64,000 bases of DNA, from NCBI RefSeq assembly GCF_046115515.1, contig NZ_CP175953.1; one strand, written 5' to 3'. Below the pieces are notes generated by a model, which searched no databases, was not told the DNA's origin, and was given only the letters and a program-made list of their open reading frames with translations. This document shows, piece after piece, positions 54,123 through 63,137 of the stretch. The position numbers and the translations under genes were made by a program. Every line of letters begins with the position of its first letter. Position 1 is the stretch's first letter. The DNA is from Gracilimonas sp017641085. Lineage in GTDB: Bacteria; Bacteroidota; Rhodothermia; Balneolales; Balneolaceae.

Positions 54123-55028
54123 TTACATTCCCGGCTGGTATTTCAGGGTACTTACAGGATGTGATTCTGCACGTCGGTTTCTTTCGCAACCGGGTGTATT
54201 GGCATCCATTTCAGCTTCGGTACACTCAACAGGTGCTTTACCTAAACCACGAGATTCGATGCGGTCTTCAGAAATGCCGTTTTCTGTGTAGAAATCTACA
54301 ACAGAAGTTGCACGTCGAAGGCTGAGTCTTAAGTTATACTGATCGCCACCCACGTGGTCAGTGTAAGCGTCAACGCGTACACGGAAGGCAGGAGCGTCTT
54401 TAAGAACTTCAACATTATCCATCAGTGCTTCGGCTGCATCAGCTCGGATGTTAGAGCGGTCAAAGTCGAAGTTGATAGTAGTGAAAGAATCTTCAGTCAG
54501 GTAAACAGGGTCGCTGTCGTCGGCAGGGTTGGTGCCCATGTCGATTTCCTGCATGTCAGTAAATCCGTCTCCGTCAGAATCTGCGTTGTTAGGATTCGTG
54601 CCATGAGTCATTACTTCATCATAGTCATTGAGTCCGTCTCCGTCAGAGTCGGCATTATTAGGATCTGTTTCGTACTCGTTGATTTCATCGCCATCGCTGA
54701 GCCCGTCGCCGTCAGAATCTGTACTGTTAGGATCGGTGTTGTAAGAGTTAACTTCGTCACCGTCACTCAGGCCATCGCCGTCAGTGTCAGAGTTCAGAGG
54801 GTCTGTTTCGTAAGTGTTGATTTCGTCCGCATCAGTAAGTCCGTCGCCATCAGAATCCGCTGAATTAGAATCAGTACCTAATTCTGCTTCTTCGGCATCG
54901 GTAATTCCGTCGCCGTCAGTGTCTACAGGTTCCTGGACAACTGGTTCGTCAGAACCACAGCCATACTGTACTACGGTACCACCTACTAAGAAAAGTGTGA
55001 GAACGAGAAGATGGATAGTTCGCTTCAT
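54123..55028 (-). CDS. OmpA-family protein with six thrombospondin type 3-like repeats
   Basis: Envelope protein, 301 residues from ATG 55028. The signal peptide ends at a lipobox-like VQYGC (Cys24), although the -3 residue is atypical. Residues 36-171 are six 22-23-residue units built on DSDGDGL-TDADE, the calcium-binding pattern of TSP type 3 repeats. The C-terminal OmpA domain (INFDFDRSNIRADAAEALMD, then VDAYTDHVGGDQYNLRLSLR and NRRAE) should bind peptidoglycan. A start 21 bp upstream is possible. Such proteins tether the outer membrane to the wall. Confidence 0.9.
   Translation of the reverse strand: MKRTIHLLVLTLFLVGGTVVQYGCGSDEPVVQEPVDTDGDGITDAEEAELGTDSNSADSDGDGLTDADEINTYETDPLNSDTDGDGLSDGDEVNSYNTDPNSTDSDGDGLSDGDEINEYETDPNNADSDGDGLNDYDEVMTHGTNPNNADSDGDGFTDMQEIDMGTNPADDSDPVYLTEDSFTTINFDFDRSNIRADAAEALMDNVEVLKDAPAFRVRVDAYTDHVGGDQYNLRLSLRRATSVVDFYTENGISEDRIESRGLGKAPVECTEAEMDANTPGCERNRRAESHPVSTLKYQPGM
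54516..54923 (-). repeat. Tandem 69-bp coding repeats for calcium-binding units
   Basis: Six in-frame units of 66-69 bp encode the DxDxDG repeats of the OmpA-family protein. They are similar but not identical, so the array is old rather than freshly expanded. The copy number could vary between strains. Confidence 0.75.
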
Positions 55029-55178
55029 ATTAAGATTTCTCCAATTCAATTAATTATTAGGGTTATAATATACACTATTTTGAATGAAAATAATGATACT
55101 GGGGTGTGTATCAAAAGAAAAATTAGCTAAAAAAAGTTAGCATAAGTTTCATACTACCGGTATCTTTGATATTCATTT

Positions 55179-55252
55179 GGGGCTATAGCTCAGCTGGCTA
55201 GAGCGTCGCGCTGGCAGCGCGAAGGTCCGGGGTTCGAATCCCCGTAGCTCCA
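55179..55252 (+). tRNA. tRNA-Ala (anticodon GGC)
   Basis: A 74-nt cloverleaf. The acceptor GGGGCTA pairs with TAGCTCC and has discriminator A. The D arm is GCTC/GAGC. The anticodon stem TCGCG/CGCGA holds loop CTGGCAG, giving anticodon GGC (Ala, GCC). The T arm is CGGGG-TTCGAAT-CCCCG. CCA is not fully encoded. A hairpin with a T tract follows. Confidence 0.96.
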
Positions 55253-55257
55253 CATAA

Positions 55258-55288
55258 GCCTTTTTCGCTTTGGAGAAGGCTTTTTTTA
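55258..55288 (+). terminator. Terminator after tRNA-Ala
   Basis: GCCTT (55258-55262) pairs with AAGGC (55276-55280), extended by weaker T-A and T-G pairs, followed by seven T residues. It starts 5 bp after the tRNA. Confidence 0.75.
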
Positions 55289-55413
55289 TGCAATTCAGTA
55301 AAATATTTGGGTTTTTAATAAGCAGGTTCATAAACATTAGAGTTAACCGGATCGCTTGTTTGTATGCTGCTTATCCTTTAAAATGAGCATGATTTATAAA
55401 AACGGGAGTTACA

Positions 55414-56607
55414 ATGAAAATGAACGAGAGATCATTAAAAATTTGTATTGCACTTTTTGTACTTGCACTCATAGGTGTTGTTCCCAATAAATTTGCCTCA
55501 GCACAGGACGTCGCCTTAAATGTTGAGCCGAGTCCAATTCTGGATAATGCCCAAACACTCAGCCTTACCGGTTTAGGTATTGATACCGAAGGTAATGGGC
55601 CGGTATTGATATCCGCTACCATGGAGAATCTCTCCGATGAAACGATAGACAATCTGTACTTTGAACTGATTGTGTCGGCCGGCAAAATAGGGAACATCGT
55701 TGAAGTAACTCAAAATGCCTCCCGTCCGTTTTCCCTGAAACCATTTCAGTCGGTTTACTTCACTAACAATGATTTAGCGAACGAACGCATTCCCGGGATT
55801 AACCAAACATTTTCTTTTACAGGCGGACTAACAACAGAAGGGGAAGATTTTCTGAGTGATTTATCCGGCTCTACTACTCTGCCCCGTGATACATATACGC
55901 TGGAACTGATTTTGTTCAGAGTAACGGATGCACAAGGAAGACAGAACCTGGCCAGAGATATAGCCGAAATTGGCGGGGGCAGTATGACCGGAGCCTCTTT
56001 TGAGGAAGGAAACATTTATCTGAAAACACCGGGCGATGTGGTGGGGACGGAAAGCGAAATCACAAACCCCTTTCCTCAATTCAGCTGGGAAGGAGAAAAT
56101 AATGTTTCTTACCGGCTGCTGGTGGTAGAGCAACGAGGACAAGACAGTCCCGAGTCGTTGCTTGCCAGTGCCAAAAGTTCGGCTCCCGTAGGTAATGGCG
56201 GCTCACTGCTTTCCTTTGAAAATCTGGATGTAATCGTACAGGCCAATTCTTTTCAGTTTCCTTCATCGGGCGTGCAGCCTTTGGAGAAAGGCAAAACCTA
56301 TTACTGGCAGGTTGTAACCACGGTGCAATCCAGTGGAGACAGCGAGGAAGTATCATCAGAAATATGGAGTTTTGTACTGAAAGATGCCGGCCAAGCTACA
56401 GCAACAGCGCCTATTTCCACAGAAGTACGACGTGCAATTGAGCGATTAATCGGGCAGGATGCGTATCAAAGGTTGAAAGACAGGGGATTTACCCTGGAAT
56501 CGATACAGTACGACGGGCAGGAGTTTACCGGTCCTGCTGCCTCATTAAAACTGGAAGAGTTGCTCCAGAAAATAAGAGATGAAGAAATTATCGTGGAAGG
56601 AAACTGA
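55414..56607 (+). CDS. Exported protein of unknown function, first gene of the CHASE2 cyclase module
   Basis: I do not recognise a named family. The 397-residue protein has a signal peptide to about residue 30 (ending FASAQ), a beta-rich domain at about 40-200, and a second domain with the fibronectin-like pattern FPQFSWEGENNVSYRLLVVE and KGKTYYWQVVT. The C-terminal 70 residues are helical and charged (AIERLIGQDAYQRLKDRG). It is followed after 8 bp by a FecR-domain gene, then a large outer-membrane protein and a CHASE2 cyclase, all on one strand. A periplasmic sensing or scaffold role is an inference from this context. Confidence 0.75.
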   Translation: MKMNERSLKICIALFVLALIGVVPNKFASAQDVALNVEPSPILDNAQTLSLTGLGIDTEGNGPVLISATMENLSDETIDNLYFELIVSAGKIGNIVEVTQNASRPFSLKPFQSVYFTNNDLANERIPGINQTFSFTGGLTTEGEDFLSDLSGSTTLPRDTYTLELILFRVTDAQGRQNLARDIAEIGGGSMTGASFEEGNIYLKTPGDVVGTESEITNPFPQFSWEGENNVSYRLLVVEQRGQDSPESLLASAKSSAPVGNGGSLLSFENLDVIVQANSFQFPSSGVQPLEKGKTYYWQVVTTVQSSGDSEEVSSEIWSFVLKDAGQATATAPISTEVRRAIERLIGQDAYQRLKDRGFTLESIQYDGQEFTGPAASLKLEELLQKIRDEEIIVEGN

Positions 56608-56615
56608 GGGATCAC

Positions 56616-57359
56616 ATGAGTATCATTAAAAAGAAATTGTATGCTTTTATCGTACTGCTTGTTGTAGCAGGGTTTGCACTGCCGGAAATTGCCCGTGCTC
56701 AATCGGAACGGCCAATTGCAATTGTAAAACGGTTCAAACCTGAGGTTCTTCTTAAAAATATGGATGTGGAGAAAGAGCTCTATTTAGATTTGCAGGAGAA
56801 CAAAGGGGAACGCCTTTTTGACGGTGATTCACTTGCAACAAACGAAGAAGGTTTTGCCCTGGTCGTGTTTATGGATGCCAGCGTGGCTAAGGTGAAACCC
56901 AGTTCATTGTTGATTTTGAACGGTTCCGTAGCCACAGCTTCGAAGGCCATGAATACCCGGATTAATTTGAAGAACGGGGAAATATTCTTGAATGTGGAAC
57001 CACAAGGAGGCAATGATTTTGAAGTGGCCACCAGCCGATCGCTTGCTTCGGTTCAGGGGACTGATTTCGGTAGCCGCTTTGATGGTTTTGTATGGGTTGA
57101 AGAAGGACAGGTTGATGTAATGGCACTCAACTCCGGGGAAACCGTTTCGCTGTTTGATCAAATGTTTGCTCAGGTAGATGAGCAGGGAAACAGTGTTGAG
57201 TCGGGTACGCTGACATCGGAAGAATTGAGTGACCTGGGAGAAGGGTACGATGAAATGGAGAACGATCTCGTTCAGAAAGAAATCATCCTCAGGTTCAGAG
57301 ACCAAAACGGACAGCTTCGGGAAGTAAGAATTGATGTGTTTGAGGAAAGTGATAATTAA
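56616..57359 (+). CDS. FecR-domain exported protein
   Basis: 247-residue exported protein with a signal peptide ending near ARAQ. Residues about 60-175 form a FecR-like domain (RLFDGDSLATNEEGFALVVF, INLKNGEIFLNV, VATSRSLASVQGTDF). Classic FecR proteins cross the membrane and control ECF sigma factors; this one has only a signal peptide and no neighbouring sigma or TonB receptor. The acidic C-terminal tail is probably disordered. It sits between the unknown exported protein and the large outer-membrane protein and probably works with the cyclase encoded two genes on. Confidence 0.85.
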   Translation: MSIIKKKLYAFIVLLVVAGFALPEIARAQSERPIAIVKRFKPEVLLKNMDVEKELYLDLQENKGERLFDGDSLATNEEGFALVVFMDASVAKVKPSSLLILNGSVATASKAMNTRINLKNGEIFLNVEPQGGNDFEVATSRSLASVQGTDFGSRFDGFVWVEEGQVDVMALNSGETVSLFDQMFAQVDEQGNSVESGTLTSEELSDLGEGYDEMENDLVQKEIILRFRDQNGQLREVRIDVFEESDN

Positions 57360-57411
57360 ATAGAGTTGTGCGTGGGTTTCGGATAGTTTAAGATTAATAA
57401 ATACATATACA

Positions 57412-60165
57412 GTGATTGGGGTAGTAAAAAAAGGACTAATGCTATTGCTGTTTTTAACAGTATCAGGGGACGTGTGGGCACAATTCACCATTCAGCACCA
57501 GGCGCCGGTAGCCGTTGAAAGAAATGTGCAGAATAGGCTGGAATTTCGGGTTCCCGGGATTTCGGAAGCTGATTTTCAACGAGCAAATCTATTCTATAGG
57601 TATGATGGTGATTTTGGATATCAGCAGCAGGAAGTGGAGTACAGAAACGGGGTTTTTCAGGCCTTATTCACCGTCCGAAATTCCAATGCCAGTTCACTGG
57701 AATACTATTTTGAACTGACACTTAATTCCGGAGAGCAACTTTACTATCCCAACAACCTGCCATCAGAAAATCCGGTTGAGGTAGAAGTTGTTGAAAGCCT
57801 GGAGGAGCAAAAGCCAAAGCTGGAAGGGGTCGATTATACGATTCTTTCTCCCCGGCCGGGTAATGGTGTTACAAGAGATGATGTAGTAATTGCCATAGCC
57901 CTTTTTTATGAGAAGACGGACCTGGAGCCCGGAGAATTTCAGTTGCTGATAGACGGGCAAGACGTGACCTCAGAAGCCGACACTTCCGCATATTATATAT
58001 CCTATGTGCCGAATGATTTATCCCCCGGTCCGCATACTATATCCCTTGAATATAAAACGGAAGATCAGAGCTATTCAGTTACCGACTGGAGGTTTGCAGT
58101 GGTAGCACCGGGGCAGGCTTCCTTTAGGGGATTTGGCCCGAGCCGGGTTCCGCAAGGTCAGGTTGAGCTGACGGCCAGAAACCAGGTGATAGCCGGTGAT
58201 ATAAACAATGCCTACACCGGAAGGTCAAGTATTTCCGGAGCGTATGGAAAATTCCGGTATTCAGTGAATGGGTATCTGACTTCGCAGGAGTCGGCGCGAC
58301 TTCAACCCCAAAACCGGTATGGTATTGATTTAGCCTATGGAGACTGGTGGGACTTTGAAGCCGGACACGTATATCCGGTATTGAGTCAGTTTACTATTTC
58401 AGGCCGGCGGGTTCATGGGCTGAATACATCACTGCATTTGCTGAATGATAAACTGAATCTGCAATTTATCTACGGGGAACTGGATCGGGAAATTACCAAT
58501 CAGTACGACAGTCTCGTTGTTGAAGAGGTAACCATCGGGGCTGATTCTGTAGTTGACCGTAATTATTTGCTGACCTATCAGGATGGTGGAAGAGGAACGT
58601 TTCAGCGAAGGGTTGTAGGGGGAAGAATTGGAATTGGAAACGAAGAAAAGTTCCAGCTTGGGTTCCACCTGCTGAAGGCACAGGATGACACCACATCCAT
58701 ATTTAATGTGCGGGATTACATGGACCTTGTTAACTCAAATGTGCTTCTGAACAGCAATCTCGATCAGCCTGCAAGGGATACACTCCTGGCTAACCCGGAT
58801 CGGCTGGATGTACGTGGTGGAAATATCAAACCTCGCGATAACCTTGTGGTCGGAACTGATTTAAAATTAGGCTTCAACAATAACCGAATTCGGTTTGAGT
58901 CGGAAGCGGTGATCAGCGCACTGAATAACAATATTTATGACGGTCCGCTTACCGTGGAACGAGCGGAGGAATTAGGTTTTGATGTTGACCAGGGTATGGC
59001 GGATTTACTGGAACAGTTGTCCTGGCTTATCATCGTCAATGAGAATATGAACACGCTGCCCTTCAGAATTTCCGAAGATGAAAACGGGGATATTTCAGGA
59101 GATGCTTTTTTCCCAACCAGTATTTTGGCGGGCAACAGCGAGCTTTCATTCCGGTATCCCAATAACAATTTCAGAGCGCAATACCGATGGATTGGTCCCG
59201 GTTTTAATTCCCTGGCTAACTCTACCATCCGAAAAGATGTGGCGGGGTTCACCCTCACCGACCGGATGAACTTTTTGGCTAACCGCTTGTACCTGACGCT
59301 GGGATATGAAAACCTGAACGATAATGTGAGCGGCACCCGCGATGCCACCACCAACACAATCACCTACCGAACCAATGTAAGCTGGTACCCGGTTGACCGT
59401 AAGCTCCCGAGGGTTAGTGCCGGCGTACGGTATAGAACACGTGACAATGGCATTGAACGCCAGAATTTCTTACTCCCGGATGATTTAGTGAAAGCCGCCG
59501 TGCAAAATATACGGCAGGAAACCAGAACCATTAATGGTCAGGATACACTGATAACCCTGGTTACTCCAACCCCACGATCAAACTATACCGTGAATATCAA
59601 TACATCGGTGACGCAGCAGTTTAACTGGATGAATGCCCGAAATGATGTATCTCTTAGCTTTTCGAACCTCAAAACCACGGACGAAGTATTTGCCTACGGA
59701 GATGTATTAAGTACGTCCTTTTCGTTGAGCCTGAACTCCCGCTTTTCTGAATTGCCGCTGGAAACACAGTTTGGTATCACCACCAACAGTACGGAAGCAG
59801 GCAGTGGCCAAAATGATATAAATATATTCGGAATTTATACCTCCGGTAACTACCGGCTGATGGAAGACAATCTGATCATAAACGGCCGGCTGGCCATCAC
59901 CCAAAATAAGACAGCATCACGAATGATTGAAATTCGGGATGATCCTAATTCCGAAGTCCTCAACGACAATCCGCGCGACAACTATTTTGTGCTGAGTGAT
60001 GATGTTACCAAAAACACCTATTCTACATTTGTTTTACAGGCTGGAGCACGCTATAATTTCAATGAGTATCATGCTTTGGTTTTTGATGCCAATCTTACCA
60101 ATGTAAGCGGCCAAAACCGGGCAAACGATCGCATTGTACAGCTCAGATATGTATTCAGCTTTTAA
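57412..60165 (+). CDS. Large outer-membrane beta-barrel-like protein
   Basis: 917-residue protein of unknown family. The signal peptide ends near VWAQ (about 24). The N-terminal 220 residues are Ig-like beta domains (PRPGNGVTRDDVVIAIALFY; LSPGPHTISLEYKTEDQSYS). From about residue 235 the sequence is a long series of amphipathic beta strands rich in Tyr, Arg and Asn, ending in VFSF, the C-terminal Phe typical of outer-membrane barrels. The start is GTG at 57412, 52 bp after the FecR gene. The cyclase gene begins 4 bp after the stop. It could be the surface end of a signalling path. Confidence 0.78.
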   Translation: MIGVVKKGLMLLLFLTVSGDVWAQFTIQHQAPVAVERNVQNRLEFRVPGISEADFQRANLFYRYDGDFGYQQQEVEYRNGVFQALFTVRNSNASSLEYYFELTLNSGEQLYYPNNLPSENPVEVEVVESLEEQKPKLEGVDYTILSPRPGNGVTRDDVVIAIALFYEKTDLEPGEFQLLIDGQDVTSEADTSAYYISYVPNDLSPGPHTISLEYKTEDQSYSVTDWRFAVVAPGQASFRGFGPSRVPQGQVELTARNQVIAGDINNAYTGRSSISGAYGKFRYSVNGYLTSQESARLQPQNRYGIDLAYGDWWDFEAGHVYPVLSQFTISGRRVHGLNTSLHLLNDKLNLQFIYGELDREITNQYDSLVVEEVTIGADSVVDRNYLLTYQDGGRGTFQRRVVGGRIGIGNEEKFQLGFHLLKAQDDTTSIFNVRDYMDLVNSNVLLNSNLDQPARDTLLANPDRLDVRGGNIKPRDNLVVGTDLKLGFNNNRIRFESEAVISALNNNIYDGPLTVERAEELGFDVDQGMADLLEQLSWLIIVNENMNTLPFRISEDENGDISGDAFFPTSILAGNSELSFRYPNNNFRAQYRWIGPGFNSLANSTIRKDVAGFTLTDRMNFLANRLYLTLGYENLNDNVSGTRDATTNTITYRTNVSWYPVDRKLPRVSAGVRYRTRDNGIERQNFLLPDDLVKAAVQNIRQETRTINGQDTLITLVTPTPRSNYTVNINTSVTQQFNWMNARNDVSLSFSNLKTTDEVFAYGDVLSTSFSLSLNSRFSELPLETQFGITTNSTEAGSGQNDINIFGIYTSGNYRLMEDNLIINGRLAITQNKTASRMIEIRDDPNSEVLNDNPRDNYFVLSDDVTKNTYSTFVLQAGARYNFNEYHALVFDANLTNVSGQNRANDRIVQLRYVFSF

Positions 60166-60169
60166 CTAA

Positions 60170-62326
60170 ATGGCCCCCAAGAAGAAAAGACTTACTTCCG
60201 TTGCTCTTATTGCCATTGCTGCGTTTGTTGTGTCTTTTGTGCTCATGCTGATCAGGCCCATTCAGGTGACAGAGCTCAAGTATTATGATCAGCTTTTTGA
60301 GTGGCGCGGCCCTCTGGATGTGTCGGATTCTCCCATCGTTTTGGTAGCTATAAGTCAGAAAGCCGATGAGGATATCCCCCAGAAATTTCCATGGCCTACC
60401 AACCTTCATGCCCGGCTGGTTGAGAACCTGAACCGGGCCGGCGCCAAAGTGATCGCCTTTGATGTGGTATTTAATAATCGGGATTTATACGACTATAAAA
60501 ATGATACCACCTTTGCGGAGGCTATCAAAAAGCATGGCAACGTGATTCTGGCCGGCGACCTGCAGCGAACGGTTTCTGAGTTCTCGGACGAAATATCCAC
60601 CTTGTTTCCAACACCGGTGCTGCGTGTCAACAACCCAAACAGGGTAGCGTTGGTGAAAGTGCATCCGGACATAGACGGCGCTATCCGTTCCTATCGGTTT
60701 GGGCAGGAGCATCAGGGGGAACACTATTACCGGTTGGGACTTGAAGCACTGAGGTTGTACCATGGAATTCCCTATGAAGAGATTGACCCCATCGGGCCAA
60801 ACCCTGGCAGCGATTACTTTACATTTGGTCCTTACGAAATTCTGAAAGACCGGCCGAACTCTTTTCTCATCAATTATTACGGGCCGGAAAGTACATTCCC
60901 GGAAATTTCTTATGAGGAAGTGATTGACGATACCGGCTACACCACCGTTTTTGAATCCGAACTGGGTGGGGTGAATACCTTTGATGATCCCGACTTCGGA
61001 CATTTAGCCAAGGGTACTTTCGAAGATAAGATTGTGATTGTAGGCGCCACTATGCCCTTGCTGAAAGATTTCTATACCACTCCGTTTGCGAACGAAGGCA
61101 ACAATCCGAGGCCGGGATATCAGGTTCATGCCAACGCTATTCAAACCGTTTTAGATGGAAACTATATCGAGCGGTTCCGAGGGTGGTACACGCTGCTGAT
61201 CATGTTTTTTCTGTGCCTTGGAATTACTTCTGTGAACCGGGTTGCGGGAGCTTCCTGGGGTATTACGGCTTCGGTGGTTTTGGCAGCCGGTTATTTTGGG
61301 ATTACGTACTGGGCATTTATGAGCCACAATGTGTTGATGATGATCACCGGCCCGCTGATTGCCGTTATTATAACCCAGGGTGGAATGGTAAGTTATGAGT
61401 ATTACATCGAGCAGAAGGAAAAGCGGCGGATTAAAGGCATGTTTGCTTCCTATGTTTCTCCGGAGTTGGTTGACCGTATGATTGCTTCGGGTGAAGAGCC
61501 TCAGCTTGGGGGTGAAGAAACGCACATGACCGCCTTCTTTAGCGATGTGGTAGCTTTCTCCACTTTCTCAGAGCAGCTGGAGGCCAAAGAGCTGGTAACC
61601 CTGATTAATGAGTACCTGAGCACTATGACAGACATCCTGAACAGTCGCGGAGGTACGCTCGATAAATACATCGGCGATGCCATTGTGGCCTTTTTTGGCT
61701 CGCCCGTCCCGATGAAAGATCATGCTTATCAGGCGTGTGTGGCCTCTCAGCTCATGCAAAAAGAACTGAGTGAACTACGTATGAAGTGGGAGAAAGAGGG
61801 ATGGTCGGATTTAGTGGCGAATATGCATCAACGTATTGGTATGAATACCGGGGTGATGGTAACCGGAAATATGGGGTCGTCCCGGCGCTTTAATTACACC
61901 ATGATGGGAGATAACGTAAACCTTGCTGCCCGTTGCGAAAGCGGGGCCAAGCAATACGGAGTGTACACCATGGTAACGGAATCGACCAAAAAAGAAGCCG
62001 AGGAATACGGGAATGATTGCCTGTTCCGCCTGCTGGATAACATTGTGGTGAAGGGGAGAACTAAACCGGTGAAAGTGTATGAAATTGCCGGCTTACGCGC
62101 TGATGCCGGTCAGGAGCAGCACGATTGTATAGGGTTGTATGAACAAGGATTGGAGTACTACTTTAACCAGGAATGGGATGAAGCAATAGAGAAGTTCAAA
62201 GAGTCCCAACCGCTGGAGCGCTATAAGAGAAATCCGTCGGGGATATTTATTCGGCGTTGCGAATTGATGAAGGAAGAATCACCGGGCGATGACTGGAACG
62301 GCGTGTTTATTATGAAGAGAAAATAG
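60170..62326 (+). CDS. CHASE2-domain class III adenylate cyclase
   Basis: Membrane sensor that makes cAMP. It has 718 residues: one N-terminal helix (about 10-30), a periplasmic CHASE2 domain to about 330 (ELKYYDQLFEWRGPL, FPWPTNLHARLVENLNRAGA), three helices at about 343-410, and a cytoplasmic class III cyclase domain at about 440-640. Both metal-binding Asp are present (FFSDVVAFS; DKYIGDAIVAF). The Lys in TLDKYIGD and the Asp in MMGDNVNLAAR fit ATP rather than GTP. A TPR-like tail ends the protein. It is the last gene of the four-gene module, 4 bp after the outer-membrane protein gene. Confidence 0.93.
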   Translation: MAPKKKRLTSVALIAIAAFVVSFVLMLIRPIQVTELKYYDQLFEWRGPLDVSDSPIVLVAISQKADEDIPQKFPWPTNLHARLVENLNRAGAKVIAFDVVFNNRDLYDYKNDTTFAEAIKKHGNVILAGDLQRTVSEFSDEISTLFPTPVLRVNNPNRVALVKVHPDIDGAIRSYRFGQEHQGEHYYRLGLEALRLYHGIPYEEIDPIGPNPGSDYFTFGPYEILKDRPNSFLINYYGPESTFPEISYEEVIDDTGYTTVFESELGGVNTFDDPDFGHLAKGTFEDKIVIVGATMPLLKDFYTTPFANEGNNPRPGYQVHANAIQTVLDGNYIERFRGWYTLLIMFFLCLGITSVNRVAGASWGITASVVLAAGYFGITYWAFMSHNVLMMITGPLIAVIITQGGMVSYEYYIEQKEKRRIKGMFASYVSPELVDRMIASGEEPQLGGEETHMTAFFSDVVAFSTFSEQLEAKELVTLINEYLSTMTDILNSRGGTLDKYIGDAIVAFFGSPVPMKDHAYQACVASQLMQKELSELRMKWEKEGWSDLVANMHQRIGMNTGVMVTGNMGSSRRFNYTMMGDNVNLAARCESGAKQYGVYTMVTESTKKEAEEYGNDCLFRLLDNIVVKGRTKPVKVYEIAGLRADAGQEQHDCIGLYEQGLEYYFNQEWDEAIEKFKESQPLERYKRNPSGIFIRRCELMKEESPGDDWNGVFIMKRK

Positions 62327-62340
62327 ACAAGCAAAAAATG

Positions 62341-62429
62341 CGGAGAGGGAGGGATTCGAACCCTCGATACCTCGTTAGAGGTATACTCCCTTAGCAGGGG
62401 AGCGCTTTCAGCCACTCAGCCACCTCTCC
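62341..62429 (-). tRNA. tRNA-Ser (anticodon GCU)
   Basis: Read on the minus strand, an 89-nt class II tRNA. The acceptor GGAGAGG pairs with CCTCTCC and has discriminator G. The anticodon stem CTCCC/GGGAG holds loop CTGCTAA, giving anticodon GCT (Ser, AGC). A long variable arm (TACCTC/GAGGTA) and the T arm GAGGG-TTCGAAT-CCCTC follow. It begins 14 bp after the convergent cyclase gene. Confidence 0.96.
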
Positions 62430-62566
62430 GTTTTTGAAGGGCAACAAATATAGCGACCTTTCCACACTAATAGCAACCCTGATAAAGCTTTAATCTGAGT
62501 GTTTTCGGGAAAGGTTTTTTTGCTTTTGAACCCTTGTTTCAAAGTTGAAATACGATGATAACTACT

Positions 62567-63136
62567 CTACTTCTCGTCAGAATCTAACACATAAATTTGA
62601 GAGAGATTTCGTCCTTCCTGCGCATAATCGAGTCCATACCCCAACACAAAAGCATTTGGAATCTCAAAGCCCACATAATCGAGCTGTACATCGTGATGGG
62701 TGGCTTCCTTTTTGTGGAGAAGCGTACAGACAGCCACAGAAGCCGGGTTGTTTTCTTTAATCCGCTTCACCATATAATTCATGGAAAGTCCGGTATCCAC
62801 GATGTCTTCTACCAGGATCACATGCCGCCCTTCGATTTTGGCATCAATGTGCTTGAGCTCCGTTACCTGTCCGGATGAAACCTTCTTGTCGCCATAGCTG
62901 CTGAGCTTCATAAAATCCACCTCACAGTCTATGCTCACATGTCTCATGACATCAGCAAGGAAAATAAAAGCCCCGTTCAGGATGCCGATAAAAATAGGCT
63001 TTTTGCCCTCATAGTCCTTATCCAGCTGATTGCCGAGTTGGTTCAGGCGTTCATCGATCTGGTCTTTGGTAATAAAAATTTTGAATTGTTCACCGTTACA
63101 AGTCACTGTATCCGGTTGGTAAAAAGTAGAACTCAT
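62567..63136 (-). CDS. hpt: Hypoxanthine phosphoribosyltransferase
   Basis: Purine salvage enzyme converting hypoxanthine (and usually guanine) with PRPP to the nucleotide. It has 189 residues. The PRPP loop is VILVEDIVDTGLSMNYMV, the flexible-loop segment is MKLSSYGDKKVSSG, and VGFEIPNAFVLGYGLDYAQE is the purine-site signature. It lies 1 bp after tilS on the same strand, an arrangement found in many bacteria, so the two are cotranscribed. Confidence 0.96.
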   Translation of the reverse strand: MSSTFYQPDTVTCNGEQFKIFITKDQIDERLNQLGNQLDKDYEGKKPIFIGILNGAFIFLADVMRHVSIDCEVDFMKLSSYGDKKVSSGQVTELKHIDAKIEGRHVILVEDIVDTGLSMNYMVKRIKENNPASVAVCTLLHKKEATHHDVQLDYVGFEIPNAFVLGYGLDYAQEGRNLSQIYVLDSDEK

Positions 63137-63137
63137 A

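Noticed and set aside
54516..54923. CRISPR-like regular repeats
   Set aside because: The repeats are in-frame coding units for calcium-binding DxDxDG motifs, not direct repeats with unique spacers.
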